Shown here: in pieces, positions 24,705 through 35,436 of the stretch | Position numbering within the stretch: the first letter of the stretch is position 1 | How the letters are laid out: each line of letters opens with the position of its first letter | Assembly (NCBI GenBank): GCA_026936325.1 | Contig: JAPTHN010000011.1 | Location: forward strand, 35,560,629 to 35,624,628 | Direction of reading: 5' to 3' | Length of the DNA stretch: 64,000 bases | Source: Platynereis dumerilii | Lineage: Eukaryota > Annelida > Polychaeta > Phyllodocida > Nereididae | Translations under genes and position numbers: made by a program | The notes under the pieces: model-generated | Seen by the model: the letters and a program-made list of their open reading frames with translations, nothing else | Databases searched by the model: none | What the model was told of the DNA's origin: nothing

Positions 24705-26224
24705 AGTAACTTCAGAATTGAAATGGGCAGAGAGAGGAGTCACATGTGACTTGATATGCATCTCACATACAAGAGTGTCAGACATTGTCAGTTCTAATGA
24801 AAGCAATGCCACACATTTCTTTGAATTGTCATGACAAGACAGGCATAAAATATGTGTGCAACTATAGGACCACAGAAAAAGCAACAACATTAAATTTTCA
24901 TGGTTTTAAAGTGTTCTTAAAAACGTCAGGGAGTAATTCAGTCAAATCTCAAATTGCACATATTAAATTGGTATGTCGGTTTTTCTGGGAAAATATGTTG
25001 TTTTTACAACGCCTTCAGGGAATACTCTGAAAGCATTGTAAAATTTCACATGAGAAAGCCATTTGTTCTATTTTGTTTTTCGCATTAAATGTGTAGATCT
25101 ATACATGTATAAACATTGTATATTAAGACCAGAAATGAATTCACTGTGCATTAAAAATGCTATGGCTGCATTAAGTGAAATAAAAGCAATATAATCATCA
25201 TCATCATGAGAGTTTAGGACTGCTGTACACTGTACAGTGCTGTGGGCTTTGCTCAACTTTGAGAATCTGTGCATTTACGGACAATTGATGTCAGAATAAG
25301 ACAAATGCTGCAGCATATATGAAGAGACTAACCGGAATGCCCATATGGCTCATTGCATTTTACACAATAACAGCCTTTTTGCAACAGCCTGGTATCAAAA
25401 GACCATTAATCGTTTGTGCTTGTCCTGTTTACCATTTGACATGACCGCAGCCTACAGGATCAATGATGTAGAAGTCGAAGCATAAATTAGCATATACAAG
25501 GCTAATCATATTAGGCCAGCATCATCAATTGATACAGCTATCCACGAAGCAGCAGAATTGTTGTGAACAAATAAATATTATTAATAGAGGCACATCTTGT
25601 TTTTATGTCATTGTATATTTATGCATAACATGTGCATGCCAATTGCAGTGATGGAAATGGGGGGGGGGGCTCAGGGGAGCTGAGCTCCCTTGACCAAAAA
25701 ACAGGGGGAGCTGTACCCTGCTACAGCTCCCTTAACGATCAGTGGTGAAATTACAATTATCATGCTACTTCTTCAGTCTTCATGGCCCCCTGTACCCTGC
25801 TACAGCTCCCTTAATGATCAGTGGTGAAATTACAATTATCATGCTACTTCTTCAGTCTTCATGGTATTTTTAGCCAAAATTATGCTGTGGTGGAAGAATT
25901 CTTTCCCTTTAAAAAAATTGGAATGGCGAGCCGCTGCCGCACGAGCCGAGAGCTCCCTGGATTAAAATTTTCCATTTCCATCACTGGAGCCTAATTGGGA
26001 TTACACATTTTCAAGTAATACATTTTCTGAGCTAACAACATTTTATTAGATACTTTGCAGCCTATTCTTTAAGTTCAAGAGCAGGTTAGCTTGTCAAGAC
26101 TCAACACCATTGACTCAAGATATTTTGTTTCTATCGGAAACGTTAGGTTACAGTAAAGAGGGAGGACATCTCTTAGATAAGTGCTTATCGCTGGCATTCA
26201 GTAGATATTCAGTAGCTCACTCTG
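24705..26224 (+). repeat. Duplicated unit U1 (segments a-b-c-d)
   Basis: A run of segments a (24705-25090), b (25110-25290, including a tca microsatellite at about 25191), c (25270-25560) and d (25560-26224). It is repeated in the same order immediately downstream as U2. U1 is longer than U2 mainly because of the hAT-like element at 25646-25986. It has the Merlin target sequence ctattctt unoccupied at 26062-26069. Confidence 0.75.
25646..25986. mobile_element. hAT-like miniature element (family M2) with internal duplication
   Basis: Starts cagtgatggaaatgg and ends ccatttccatcactg, which are exact inverted repeats. It sits in segment d between two near-copies of the target (gccaattg before, gcctaattg shortly after), so the duplication is imperfect. 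A block of about 72 bp containing 'gctacagctcccttaa.gatcagtggtgaaatt' is duplicated in tandem at about 25724 and 25796. A shorter copy lacking this duplication is at 63358-63615. Confidence 0.75.
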
Positions 26225-27309
26225 TAGTAGTATAGTAACTTCAGAATTGAAATCAAAGTCACATGTGACTTGATATGCATCTCACATACAGGAATGTCAG
26301 ACATTGTCAGTTCTAATGAAAGCAATGCCACACATTTCGTTGAATTGTCATGACAAGACAGGCATAAAATACTTGTGCAACTATAGGACCACAGAAAAAG
26401 CAACAACATTAAATTTTCATGGTTTTAAAGTGTTCTGAAAAACGTCAGGGAGTAATTCAGTCTTTTTGTTCAGTGCCAATTCAAATCTCAAATTGCACAT
26501 TAAATTGGTATGTCTGTTTTTCTGGGAAAATATGTTGTTTTTACAATGCCTTCAGGGAATACTCTGAAGGCATTGTAAAATTTCGTATGACAAAGCCATT
26601 TGTTCTATTTTGTTTTTTTGCATTAAATTCATATATATACATGTATATTAAGACCAGAAATGAATTCACTGTGCATTAAAAATGCTATGGCTGCATTAAG
26701 TGAAAAAAAAGCAATATTATCATCATCATCATTGAGAGTTTGGGACTGCTGTACACTGTACAGTGCTGTGGGCTTTGCTCAACTTTGAGAATCTGTGCAT
26801 TTACGGACAATTGATGTCAGAATAAGACAAATGCTGCAGCATATATGAAGAGACTAACCGGAATGCCCATATGGCTCATTGCCCATTTTACACAATAACA
26901 GCCTTTTTGCCACAGCCTGGTATCAAAAGACCATTAATCGTTTGTGCTTGTCCTGTTTACCATTTGACATGACCGCAGCCTACAGGATCCATGATGTAGA
27001 AGTCGAAGCATAAATTAGCATATACAAGGCTAATCATATTTGCCCAGCATCACCAATCTAGGCGAAGCAGCAGAATTGTTATGTTTATTCAAATAACAAC
27101 TATTAATACGTAGAGACATATCCTGTTTGTATCTTATTGTAAATTTGACGCATAACATGTGCGTGCTAATACATTAGGAAGGCACATTCTCCAGCAATAC
27201 AAACTTCTCAGCTTACAACTTTTTATCACATACTTTGCACAGCCCATTATTTTACTCCAACAGCAGTTTGGCTTATCAGTCAGTAGATATTCAGTCATTC
27301 ACTATGTAG
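26225..27309 (+). repeat. Duplicated unit U2 (segments a-b-c-d)
   Basis: Runs in parallel with U1 at very high similarity through segments a, b and c, then a more diverged segment d. No insertion larger than a few tens of bases. The 86-codon frame at 26419-26679 lies in segment a and is not kept open in U1. Confidence 0.75.
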
Positions 27310-27835
27310 TAGTATAGTAACTTCAGATTCAAATCAAAGAGCAAGATTAGACACATCTGACTTGATATGCATCTCATATACGAAAATGTCACAAATTGTC
27401 AGATCTAATAAAAGTAGTACCAAACATTTCTTTGAATGGGGATGACAAGACAGGCATGAAATATGTGTGCAACTATACCACAGGAAAAGCAACAACATCA
27501 AATTTTCATGGCATTAAAGTGTTCTGAACAACATGAGGGAGAGTAATTCAGTTTTTTTGTTCTGTGTCAACTCAAATCTCAAATTGCACATCTTTAATTG
27601 ACATGTCTGTTTTTCATTGTAAAATTTCATATGAGAATGCCATTTGTTCTACGTGTAATTTGAAATTCATAATAGTGAATTTAACTTAAGTGACACTTCA
27701 GTTACGTCACCAAAAAAGGAACTCTTCCTTTTAAAAATTCAGATACCTCATCATCGCTTGATGAGAGAAATCAACCAAACCAGTCATGTAAGATAAGTGG
27801 TGTGATGACACAATCAAGTCAGATTTTAAAAAAGG
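27310..27835 (+). repeat. Duplicated unit U3, segments a and g
   Basis: Segment a resumes ('agtagtatagtaacttcaga', 'tgacttgatatgcatctcatata') and joins segment g at about 27660. The order a-g matches 19400-20480. Confidence 0.65.
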
Positions 27836-27935
27836 CTCATGCTTGAACAGACCTGTAACCGTAAAGTATATTGAGACTGACTTTGTCAGTGCAATGGACT
27901 ATAAAAAGATCTATATTTACATTTAGACTTACATG
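27836..27935 (+). mobile_element. SINE S2, 3' fragment
   Basis: Matches the last 100 bp of the SINE at 20522-20848: 'aaaggctcatgctt.aacag.cctg', 'ttgagactgac' and 'atggactataaaaag.tctatatttaca'. The tRNA-like head is missing. Confidence 0.6.
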
Positions 27936-28009
27936 TAGGTACATGGTGCTATGCAAGTAAACCATGACATACTGACTGTAGGTTTTTTAGTGACATAAAA
28001 AAACTGAAT

Positions 28010-28695
28010 GAATTTAATTCAGCAACCATCAATACGATAGCCAGATACTTCAAAATGACCTTGACAGTCTGAAGAATTTGGAAAAGAAAGACCCTGGTTC
28101 GACCGCTCATAGAATACAGTAGCATAGTCTGGGATCCTCACACGAAGACAAATATTAGTAACATCGAAAAGGTACAAAGAAGAGCAGCAAGATTTGTGAA
28201 CAGGGACTACAGGAGGTACAGTAGTGTGGACCAGATGATTGAAAAACTGAAATTGGCATCACTTGCAGAATGCAGAGCGAAAGCAAAGGTCACCATGCTT
28301 CATCGAATAGTGAACAAGCTGGTTCCCGCCGAGCTCTACCTGCAACCCTCACCAAGATTCGAGGCAAAGTTCGTTCTCCCATACTTCAGGCTCAATCGCT
28401 ACCAGAAATCATTTTTTGTCGACAGTGTCTGTCTCTGGATTCGACTTGATATTTTGCCTCGAATGGCAGCCAACCTGGACTCCTTCAAAAGCCGAATAAA
28501 AAATTCTACAGTACTATAATTAGGCAGGGAATTTAACCTGGATTTTAATCGCACCCCCTACCTCTCATGTAAATACAAGGTTTTTAAATGATTTTACCGA
28601 TGCACACCACTCGTGCGGATGCACACAAACAGTGTGAAAATATGCCAGAAGGCTTCAGCATTCACTGAGAAGAAGGAGAAGGAGAAGAACAAGCA
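28010..28695 (+). mobile_element. 5'-truncated LINE, CR1/L2-like, C-terminal reverse transcriptase end
   Basis: An open frame from 28088 to the stop at 28519 reads 'TLVRPLIEYSSIVWDPHT', then 'IEKVQRRAARFVNRDY', and ends near 'LDSFKSRI'. This is the usual C-terminal signature of CR1/L2-type non-LTR retrotransposons downstream of the reverse transcriptase domain. Upstream of 28088 the frame is interrupted, and the rest of the element is absent. A short 3' region follows, ending in a gaagga-type repeat at about 28672-28690. Only about 144 codons remain, so it cannot encode an active protein. Confidence 0.85.
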
Positions 28696-28775
28696 TATAT
28701 TAACTGCCACAGAAATCGATTAATTAATGTCAATGCCAAGTTCACAAATTCCAGCTGTGAAATATTTGCTTTATT

Positions 28776-29683
28776 TTGAAGAGTATCAGAGTGTTTACTG
28801 CTACACTGTGATGATTCTAGTTCAAATGGTAGCCCTCATTTCCAGAGTATTTGGAATGACCTTAGGTCATTCTTCAAAGTGATCTGAGGCTGTACAGAGA
28901 CCTTTATCTATTAGATGTTTGCATGTCTTTCTAGCATTGGTGTGGGTTTCCTCTGTGCCGCGTGTGTAGCTTTCTTCCGGGTTCTGTGGTTTCCAACCAC
29001 TTCAAAGAAACGTGCTCACAAAGACACCACATCCACAGGCTAGCTGTTGCTCTTGACCGAGCTATAAACAATGGATTAGAGGTTGGTCGTCATGTGAAGC
29101 ATCTAAGACCGGCTTTAGTAACAAAAATATATGAAGACCAGAAATGAATACTCTTTGCAGTAAAAATGCTATGACTGCATTTAGTCAGTGAGAAAAGAAG
29201 AAGTAATATTGTCATCCTCATTGAGAGCTTGGGACTATTGTACAGTGCTGTAGGCATTACTCAACTTTGATAATGTGTGCATTTACGGACAATTTATGTC
29301 AGAAGAAGACAAATGCTGCAGCTTATATACAGAGCCTATGCAACCGGAATGCCCACATGGCTCATCGCCTATTGTATGCAACTGCAGTATTTTGCAACAG
29401 CCTGGTATCAAAAGACTATTAATTGTTTGCGCTTGTCCTGTATATCATTTGACATGATCGCAGCCTACAGGATCAATGATTTAGAAAACGAAGCATAAAT
29501 TAGCATACACAAGGCTAATCATATTAGGCCTGCATCAGCAATTAATACAGCTACCTACACACCAGCATAATTGTTGTATAGAAATAACAATTATTAATAG
29601 AGACATATCATGTTTGTATCTTATTGTTAATGTTATTTTCAAAACTTCTAAGCTTATAATTTTTTTGTTTGATACTTGGCAGC
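28776..29683 (+). repeat. Duplicated unit with segments RA, b, c and d, left of the Merlin element
   Basis: RA (28776-29115), b (29116-29275), c (29276-29560) and d (29565-29691) run in the order seen in the upstream units. Segment d is cut at ctattctt by the Merlin element and continues after 41678. Confidence 0.7.
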
Positions 29684-29691
29684 CTATTCTT
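29684..29691. other. Left target-site duplication of the Merlin element (ctattctt)
   Basis: Identical to 41670-41677. Related unoccupied sites at 23130 and 26062 contain one copy of this octamer in the same surroundings (gcagcctattctt, then a purine-rich gttcaaga). Confidence 0.9.
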
Positions 29692-29716
29692 GGCTCAAGT
29701 ATAGATTCCAACTGCA
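29692..29716 (+). repeat. Merlin left terminal inverted repeat
   Basis: Twenty-five bases beginning ggctcaagtatag; 24 match the complement of 41645-41669. The similarity stops abruptly inside, so the terminal repeat is short. Confidence 0.9.
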
Positions 29717-29814
29717 AAGCCTCATCACAGGATTTTGTAGTGTATTCCTACATTGGAGGGACTATTTCATCAGAGAGAAGAGAAAAGCAAAAGAGGAGAT
29801 CATATAATATTACA

Positions 29815-32602
29815 GCATTCCTCTCTGCTGTCTCTCTTTTTCATGCACCGACACACCGTCAGTGCCAGCCACATACATCATATTGTATCATACCAGACCA
29901 TTGTACTGTCTCTCATTTTATTGCACCGACACACCGCCACTGCCAGCCACACTCTTCATATTGTATTAAACCATTCCACTCTACTGTCTCTCTTTTCACT
30001 GCAGCGACACACCACCACTGTCAGCCCCACTTATCTCATCATGTTGTACATATAGTATTATGGCATTCCATTCTACTGTCTCTCTTTTTTGTGCACCGAC
30101 ACACCGCCACCGCCAGCCCAACTCATCATTTTGGTATTATACAAATCCACTGTACTGTCTCTCTCTTTTATGCACTGACACACCGCCACTGCCAGCCCAA
30201 CTCATCATATAGTATTATTGCATTCCACTCTATTGTCTCTCTTTTCTTGTGCACCGACACACCGCCACTGCCAGTCCAACTCATCCCATCATATTGTACA
30301 TATCAATCCACTGTACTGTCTCTCTTTACATACACAGACACACCGCCAGTGCCAGCCCCACTCATCATATAGTATTATTGCATTCCTCTCTGCTGTCTCT
30401 CTTTTTCATGCACCGACACACCGCCACTGCCAGCCCCACTCATTATATTGTATTATACAAGTCCACGGTACTGTCTCTCCTTATATACACAGACACACCG
30501 CCACTGCCAGCCCACTCATCATATAGTATTATAGCATTCCTCACTGCTGTCTCTGTTCTTTATACACCGACACAGCGCCACTGCCAGCCCCACTCATGAT
30601 GTAGTATAACAGCATTCTACTTTACTGTCTCTCTTTTTTATGCACCGACACACCGCCACTGCCAGCCCCACTCATCATATAGTATTATAGCATTCCACTT
30701 TACTGTCTCTGTTTTTTAAACACTGACACACCGCCACTGCCAGCCCCACTCATCATCATATAGTATAATAGCATTCCAATATACTGTCTCTGTTTTTTAT
30801 ACACCGACACACCGCCACTGCCAGCCCCACTCATCATATCATAATAAATTATAGTATTATACCAATCCACTGTACTGTCTCTCTTTTTATACACCGACAC
30901 ACCGCCAGTGCCAGCCCCACTCATCATATAATATTATAGCATTCCTCTCTGCTGTCTCTCTTTTTCATGCACCGACACACCGTCAGTGCCAGCCACATCC
31001 ATCATATTGTATCATACCAGACCATTGTACTGTCTCTCATTTTATTGCACCGACACACCGCCACTGCCAGCCACACTCTTCATCATATATTGTATTAAAC
31101 CATTCCACTCTACTGTCTCTCTTTTCACTGCAGCGACACACCACCACTGTCAGCCCCACTTATCTCATCATGTTGTACATACCAATCCACTCTACTGTCT
31201 CTCTTTTTAAGCACCGACACACTGCCACCGCCAGCCACACTCATCATTTTGGTATTATAGCATTCCACTGTACTGTCTCTGTTTCTTACACACCGACACA
31301 CTGCCACTGCCAGCCCACTCATCATATAATATTACGGCATTCCATTCTACTGTCTCTCTTTTTTGTGCACCGACACACCGCCACCGCCAGCCCAACTCAT
31401 CATTTTTGTATTATACAAATCCACTGTACTGTCTCTTTTATGCACTGACACACCGCCACTGCCAGCCCAACTCATCATATAGTATTATTGCATTCCACTC
31501 TATTGTCTCTCTTTTCTTGTGCACCGACACAACGCCACTGCCAGTCCAACTCATCCCATCATATTGTACATATCAATCCACTGTACTGTCTCTCTTTATA
31601 TACACCGACACACCGCCAGTGCCAGCCCCACTCATCATATAGTATTATTGCATTCCTCTCTGCTGTCTCTCTTTTTCATGCACCGACACACCGCCACTGC
31701 CAGCCCCACTCATTATATTGTATTATACAAGTCCACTGTACTGTCTCTCCTTATATACACTGACACACCGCCACTGCCAGCCCACTCATCATATAGTATT
31801 ATAGCATTCCTCTCTGCTGTCTCTGTTCTTTATACACCGACACACCGCCACTGCCAGCCCCACTCATGATGTAGTATAACAGCATTCTACTTTACTGTCT
31901 CTCTTTTTTATGCACCGACACACCGCCACTGCCAGCCCCACTCATCGTATAGTATTATAGCATTCCACTTTACTGTCTCTGTTTTTTAAACACTGACACA
32001 CCGCCACTGCCAGCCCCACTCATCATCATATAGTATAATAGCATTCCAATTTACTGTCTCTGTTTTTTATTCACCGACACACCGCCAGTGCCAGCCCCAC
32101 TCATCACATAGTATTATAGCATTCCTCTCTGCTGTCTCTCTTTTTTATACACCGACACACCGCCACTGCCAGCCCCACTCATCATATAGTATTATAGCAT
32201 TCCTCTTTGTTGTCACTCTTTTTCCACTTTACTCTCTCTGTTTTTTAAACACCGACACACCGCCACTTCCAGCCCCACTCATCATCATATAGTATAATAG
32301 CATTCCAATTTACTGTCTCCGTTTTTTATACACCGACACACCGCCAGTGCAAGCTCCACTCATCATATAGTGTTATAGCATTCCTCTCTGCTGTCTCTGT
32401 TTTTTATACACCGACACACCGCCACTGCCAGCCCCACTCATCATATGGCATTATAGCATTCCTCTCTGTTGTCTCTCTTTTTTATGCACCGACACACCGC
32501 CACTGCCAGCCCCACTCATCATATAGTATTATAGCATTCCACTTTACTGTCTCTGTTTTTTAAACACGACACACCGCCACTGCCAGCCCCACTCATCATC
32601 AT
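29815..32602 (+). repeat. Left minisatellite array of the Merlin element (first part)
   Basis: Tandem units of about 78-80 bp with the constant core 'caccgacacaccgccactgc' followed by 'cagccccactcatcatata', a variable 'gtattatagcattcc' part and 'actgtctctctttttt'. About 35 units lie here. A higher-order pattern is visible: the block from about 29818 recurs from about 30945, and 30218-30600 recurs at 31488-31870, so groups of about 14-16 units have been copied together. Because 78 is a multiple of three, open frames as long as 252 codons arise. They translate the repeat in several frames and are not genes. Confidence 0.9.
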
Positions 32603-34198
32603 TAGGGTAGGTTGATTTTGCAAAAATTTCTGAATTTCAATCTTGGACAAATTGGGATAGTGACATTTTCATGTCAAAAGGCCATATCCAAAATTTCAGG
32701 TCTCTAACTCTAATACTTTTTTGAGGAAATCCAATTAAAGTTTAGGGCTTTTAGACATTTTTCGTTAGGTTTGCCGATTCGCGGTATTGAATAACTTAGT
32801 CAATTTGAGAGATAAAACAATGAAACTGATATGGTTGGACAGGGCTCAATCAGACCTTCATTTTGAATACCAACATCAATGGTCTAGGCCAACTTTGAAG
32901 GTGCAAGTAACTTCAAAATATTATAACTTTTAATTTTTTTGCTTGACTTGCCAATCAAAGTTCGACTATAGGTGTAAATATAACTCCATTGGCTGTTGAG
33001 ATATCTGGCAATATTAGTGATCTTAGGCAAAGCACCCAGACCTATAATATAGTTATCTTTGTCAATTCAATGATTGTCACAGGTATCCTGAATAGAACCA
33101 CAGAAATTAAGAACTTGTAAATATTAATTGACCACGGGTATCAGGTTATGAGATTTGACAGTGAGTCATTTCAGAATCAGGTTCAGTATTATAACGTCCT
33201 CAAAAAAAAAGAGATTGAAATGGAACCCAGGGCATAATTCTAACCAAGAAAGAAGTTCTAATGGAACAACCACCTGATTGGAAATTGCATATTTCTGTAC
33301 TGGTGTGCGGAAGTTGTAACATGAAATTTCCCTGCATTGGCAATTTTAAGGTGCTATAAAGATTATTTAAGCACTTCTTTACAGTTTTTACAGTTTCTAT
33401 AATGGAAGAAAAGGTAGTTGAAGGGAGGTCTTGACAGATTATCTGACTGGGAATATTACATTTCAAAAATAATATCAATGTACAAAAAGAGAGAGAAATA
33501 TACAATTTCATTTTTTGTCTGAGTACCATATAACGGCCTACATCTCAAATTTTAACCTAGCCTCATGCTTGATGTTGGCTGTTAACTTGTTTGCATCAAT
33601 ACCACATTGAAATTTTATTTCTGAGGTTTGATATATTAAAAATTAAGCTGTGCAGCTGGAAAACTCTGCAAAGTTTCATAGGTTTGCGGCAACCGTTTGT
33701 CAAATTAAATGTTACTCCCCAATACCTCCGATATGGCTCATTGTAAGACCTCCAATGCTTGTGAAAGTGTAATCCAGTAGACTGACATTGGGTTGAATGT
33801 AACCCGGACCAGTAAAGAACTTTTTTTAAGTAATTTTCTGTTTATTACTGCTTTGAATCATCAGATCTGACTTTCTTTCTCAAAATTGTGAAATTTTATA
33901 AGAAGTGCAGATGCAAAATTATCGAAAACCCTTCATGTTTGTATTCAAATTGTAGGTATTTTTGAGATCTTTTCAAATATGTAGGTTGCATTACTGTATG
34001 ATGAGAAATGACAAAGTTATACGAAACCGCGAGTTTGCGAAACAACCGAAAAATGTTCAAAATGTCAAAAATTCAATGTCATTTCCTCAAAAAAGTTTTC
34101 AAGTTAGAGACCTAAAATTTTGGATATAGCCTTTTTGATATGAAAATCTCACTATCCCAATTTGTCCAATGGTGAAGTTCCGAAATCAACCTACCCTA
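32603..34198. mobile_element. hAT-like element inserted in the left array
   Basis: Begins tagggtaggttgattt and ends with the complement. Imperfect inverted similarity extends about 200 bp inward, including 'ggacaaattgggatagtga' and 'ttttttgaggaaat'. The exact octamer atcatcat borders both sides (32595-32602, 34199-34206). Removing the element and one octamer restores a normal array unit (compare 30745). The interior has a 109-codon minus-strand frame (33200-33529) without recognisable transposase motifs. The 8-bp duplication and end sequence fit hAT, but the octamer is also part of the array unit, so the family is probable only. Confidence 0.75.
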
Positions 34199-34690
34199 AT
34201 CATCATATAGTATAATAGTATTCCAATTTACTGTCTCTGTTTTTTATACACCGACACACCGCCAGTGCCAGCCCCACTCATCATATGGTATTATAGCATT
34301 CCTCTCTGTTGTCTCTCTTTTTTATGCACCGACACACCGCCACTGCCAGCCCCACTCATCGTATAGTATTACAGCATTCCACTTTACTGTCTCTGTTTTG
34401 TAAACACCGACACACCGCCAGTGCCAGCCCCACTCATCATCATATAGTATAATAGCATTCCACTTTGCTGTCTTGTTTTTTATACACCGACACACCGCCA
34501 GTGCCAGCCCCACTCATCATATACTATTATAGCATTCCTCTCTGCTGTCTCTGTTTTTTATACACCGACACACCGCCACTGCCAGCCCCACTCATCATCA
34601 TACAGTGTATAGTATAATAGCATTCCACTTTACTGTTTCTGTTTTTTATTCACCGACACACCGCCACTGCCAGCCCTACTCATGTGACAT
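34199..34690 (+). repeat. Left minisatellite array (second part)
   Basis: Continues the array after the hAT-like insertion for about six units, ending 'cactgccagccctactcat' at about 34684. Unit spacing and core are the same as before the insertion. Confidence 0.9.
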
Positions 34691-35436
34691 CCTTAAGTAA
34701 TACATTGCTACAACCATTGTAAGAAATATCCCTACGAGCGATTCTTTATATTAAGATTGTCAAGAACGAATTTACTAATTTTTCTAAATTGGCTGCGTTA
34801 AAAAATTATTTTTGGATATATAATGATTGCATCCTTAAACGTGTATCATGGTACACCAGGTACTATCGTACAGCTGAAGAAACCAATTTTAAAGAATCCG
34901 TTACATTTATCGTCATCTTCACTTTAATTAGAAGAGTTTTTGGAAGATGGGTAGATTTGCCTTGTTTACCAAAATACACTCAAACAAAATGTGACTCCAA
35001 ACCAAGTTATCATACAGTGTAGGCTGGAGTTATACCAACAAGTTTTCCGTCAACGTATAATTGATATAGTTTTATTCAACTAGTATACTGAGTGGATTTA
35101 GTTTCATTTGTACCAATGATTTTTACATTTTTACTGGTAAGTCAGGCTAGACCATTATGTTCTCCAGTGTAGTAACAAATGTAATGACGCTGTTAAACCG
35201 CCAGTGTTAATATCACACAATCCTGTCACAATCCGAATAAACGTACAGATTTGTGGTTGGTATTGCAAGAGCATTCTTGAACGACTTGTCTGAGTAAACA
35301 AAGGTGTCACAACTCACATGTGTAAACAAGCAAGATCAGAATGTTGCAGCAATTGAGTTTCGCTGGTAGTTGGTATACTATATATATGTATATGTAATAA
35401 GGATCATTTCTAAACACTTTTGAAATACCTGCCACA
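34691..35436 (+). other. Unique region upstream of the Merlin transposase
   Basis: About 750 bp of AT-rich single-copy sequence between the left array and the transposase start. It contains a 77-codon plus-strand frame (34789-35022) with no recognised motif, which is probably chance. The TATA-like run at 35378-35395 is the best promoter candidate. Confidence 0.5.
35378..35395 (+). promoter_or_regulatory. TATA-like run upstream of the transposase
   Basis: An alternating TA run (ctatatatatgtatatg) lies 42-59 bp before the transposase ATG at 35437. Position and composition suit a core promoter with a very short leader. Alternating TA runs are common in this DNA, so this is tentative. Confidence 0.3.

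Noticed and set aside
22167-29147. Conserved 61-codon frames in RA copies 2 and 3
   Set aside because: Similarity is explained by recent duplication of the whole unit. The frame is not kept at 8895, 44430, 55400 or 60005.
29614-31869. Open frames of up to 252 codons with PTHRHCQP-type repeats
   Set aside because: They are translations of the 78-bp minisatellite unit, open in more than one frame because the period is a multiple of three. No start context or non-repeat domain.
33200-33529. hAT transposase fragment on the minus strand
   Set aside because: It lies inside the hAT-like element, but no residue pattern of a hAT transposase could be seen.
29815-34690. CRISPR-like array
   Set aside because: Regular spacing, but the whole unit is repeated, there are no unique spacers, and the setting is eukaryotic and inside a transposon.
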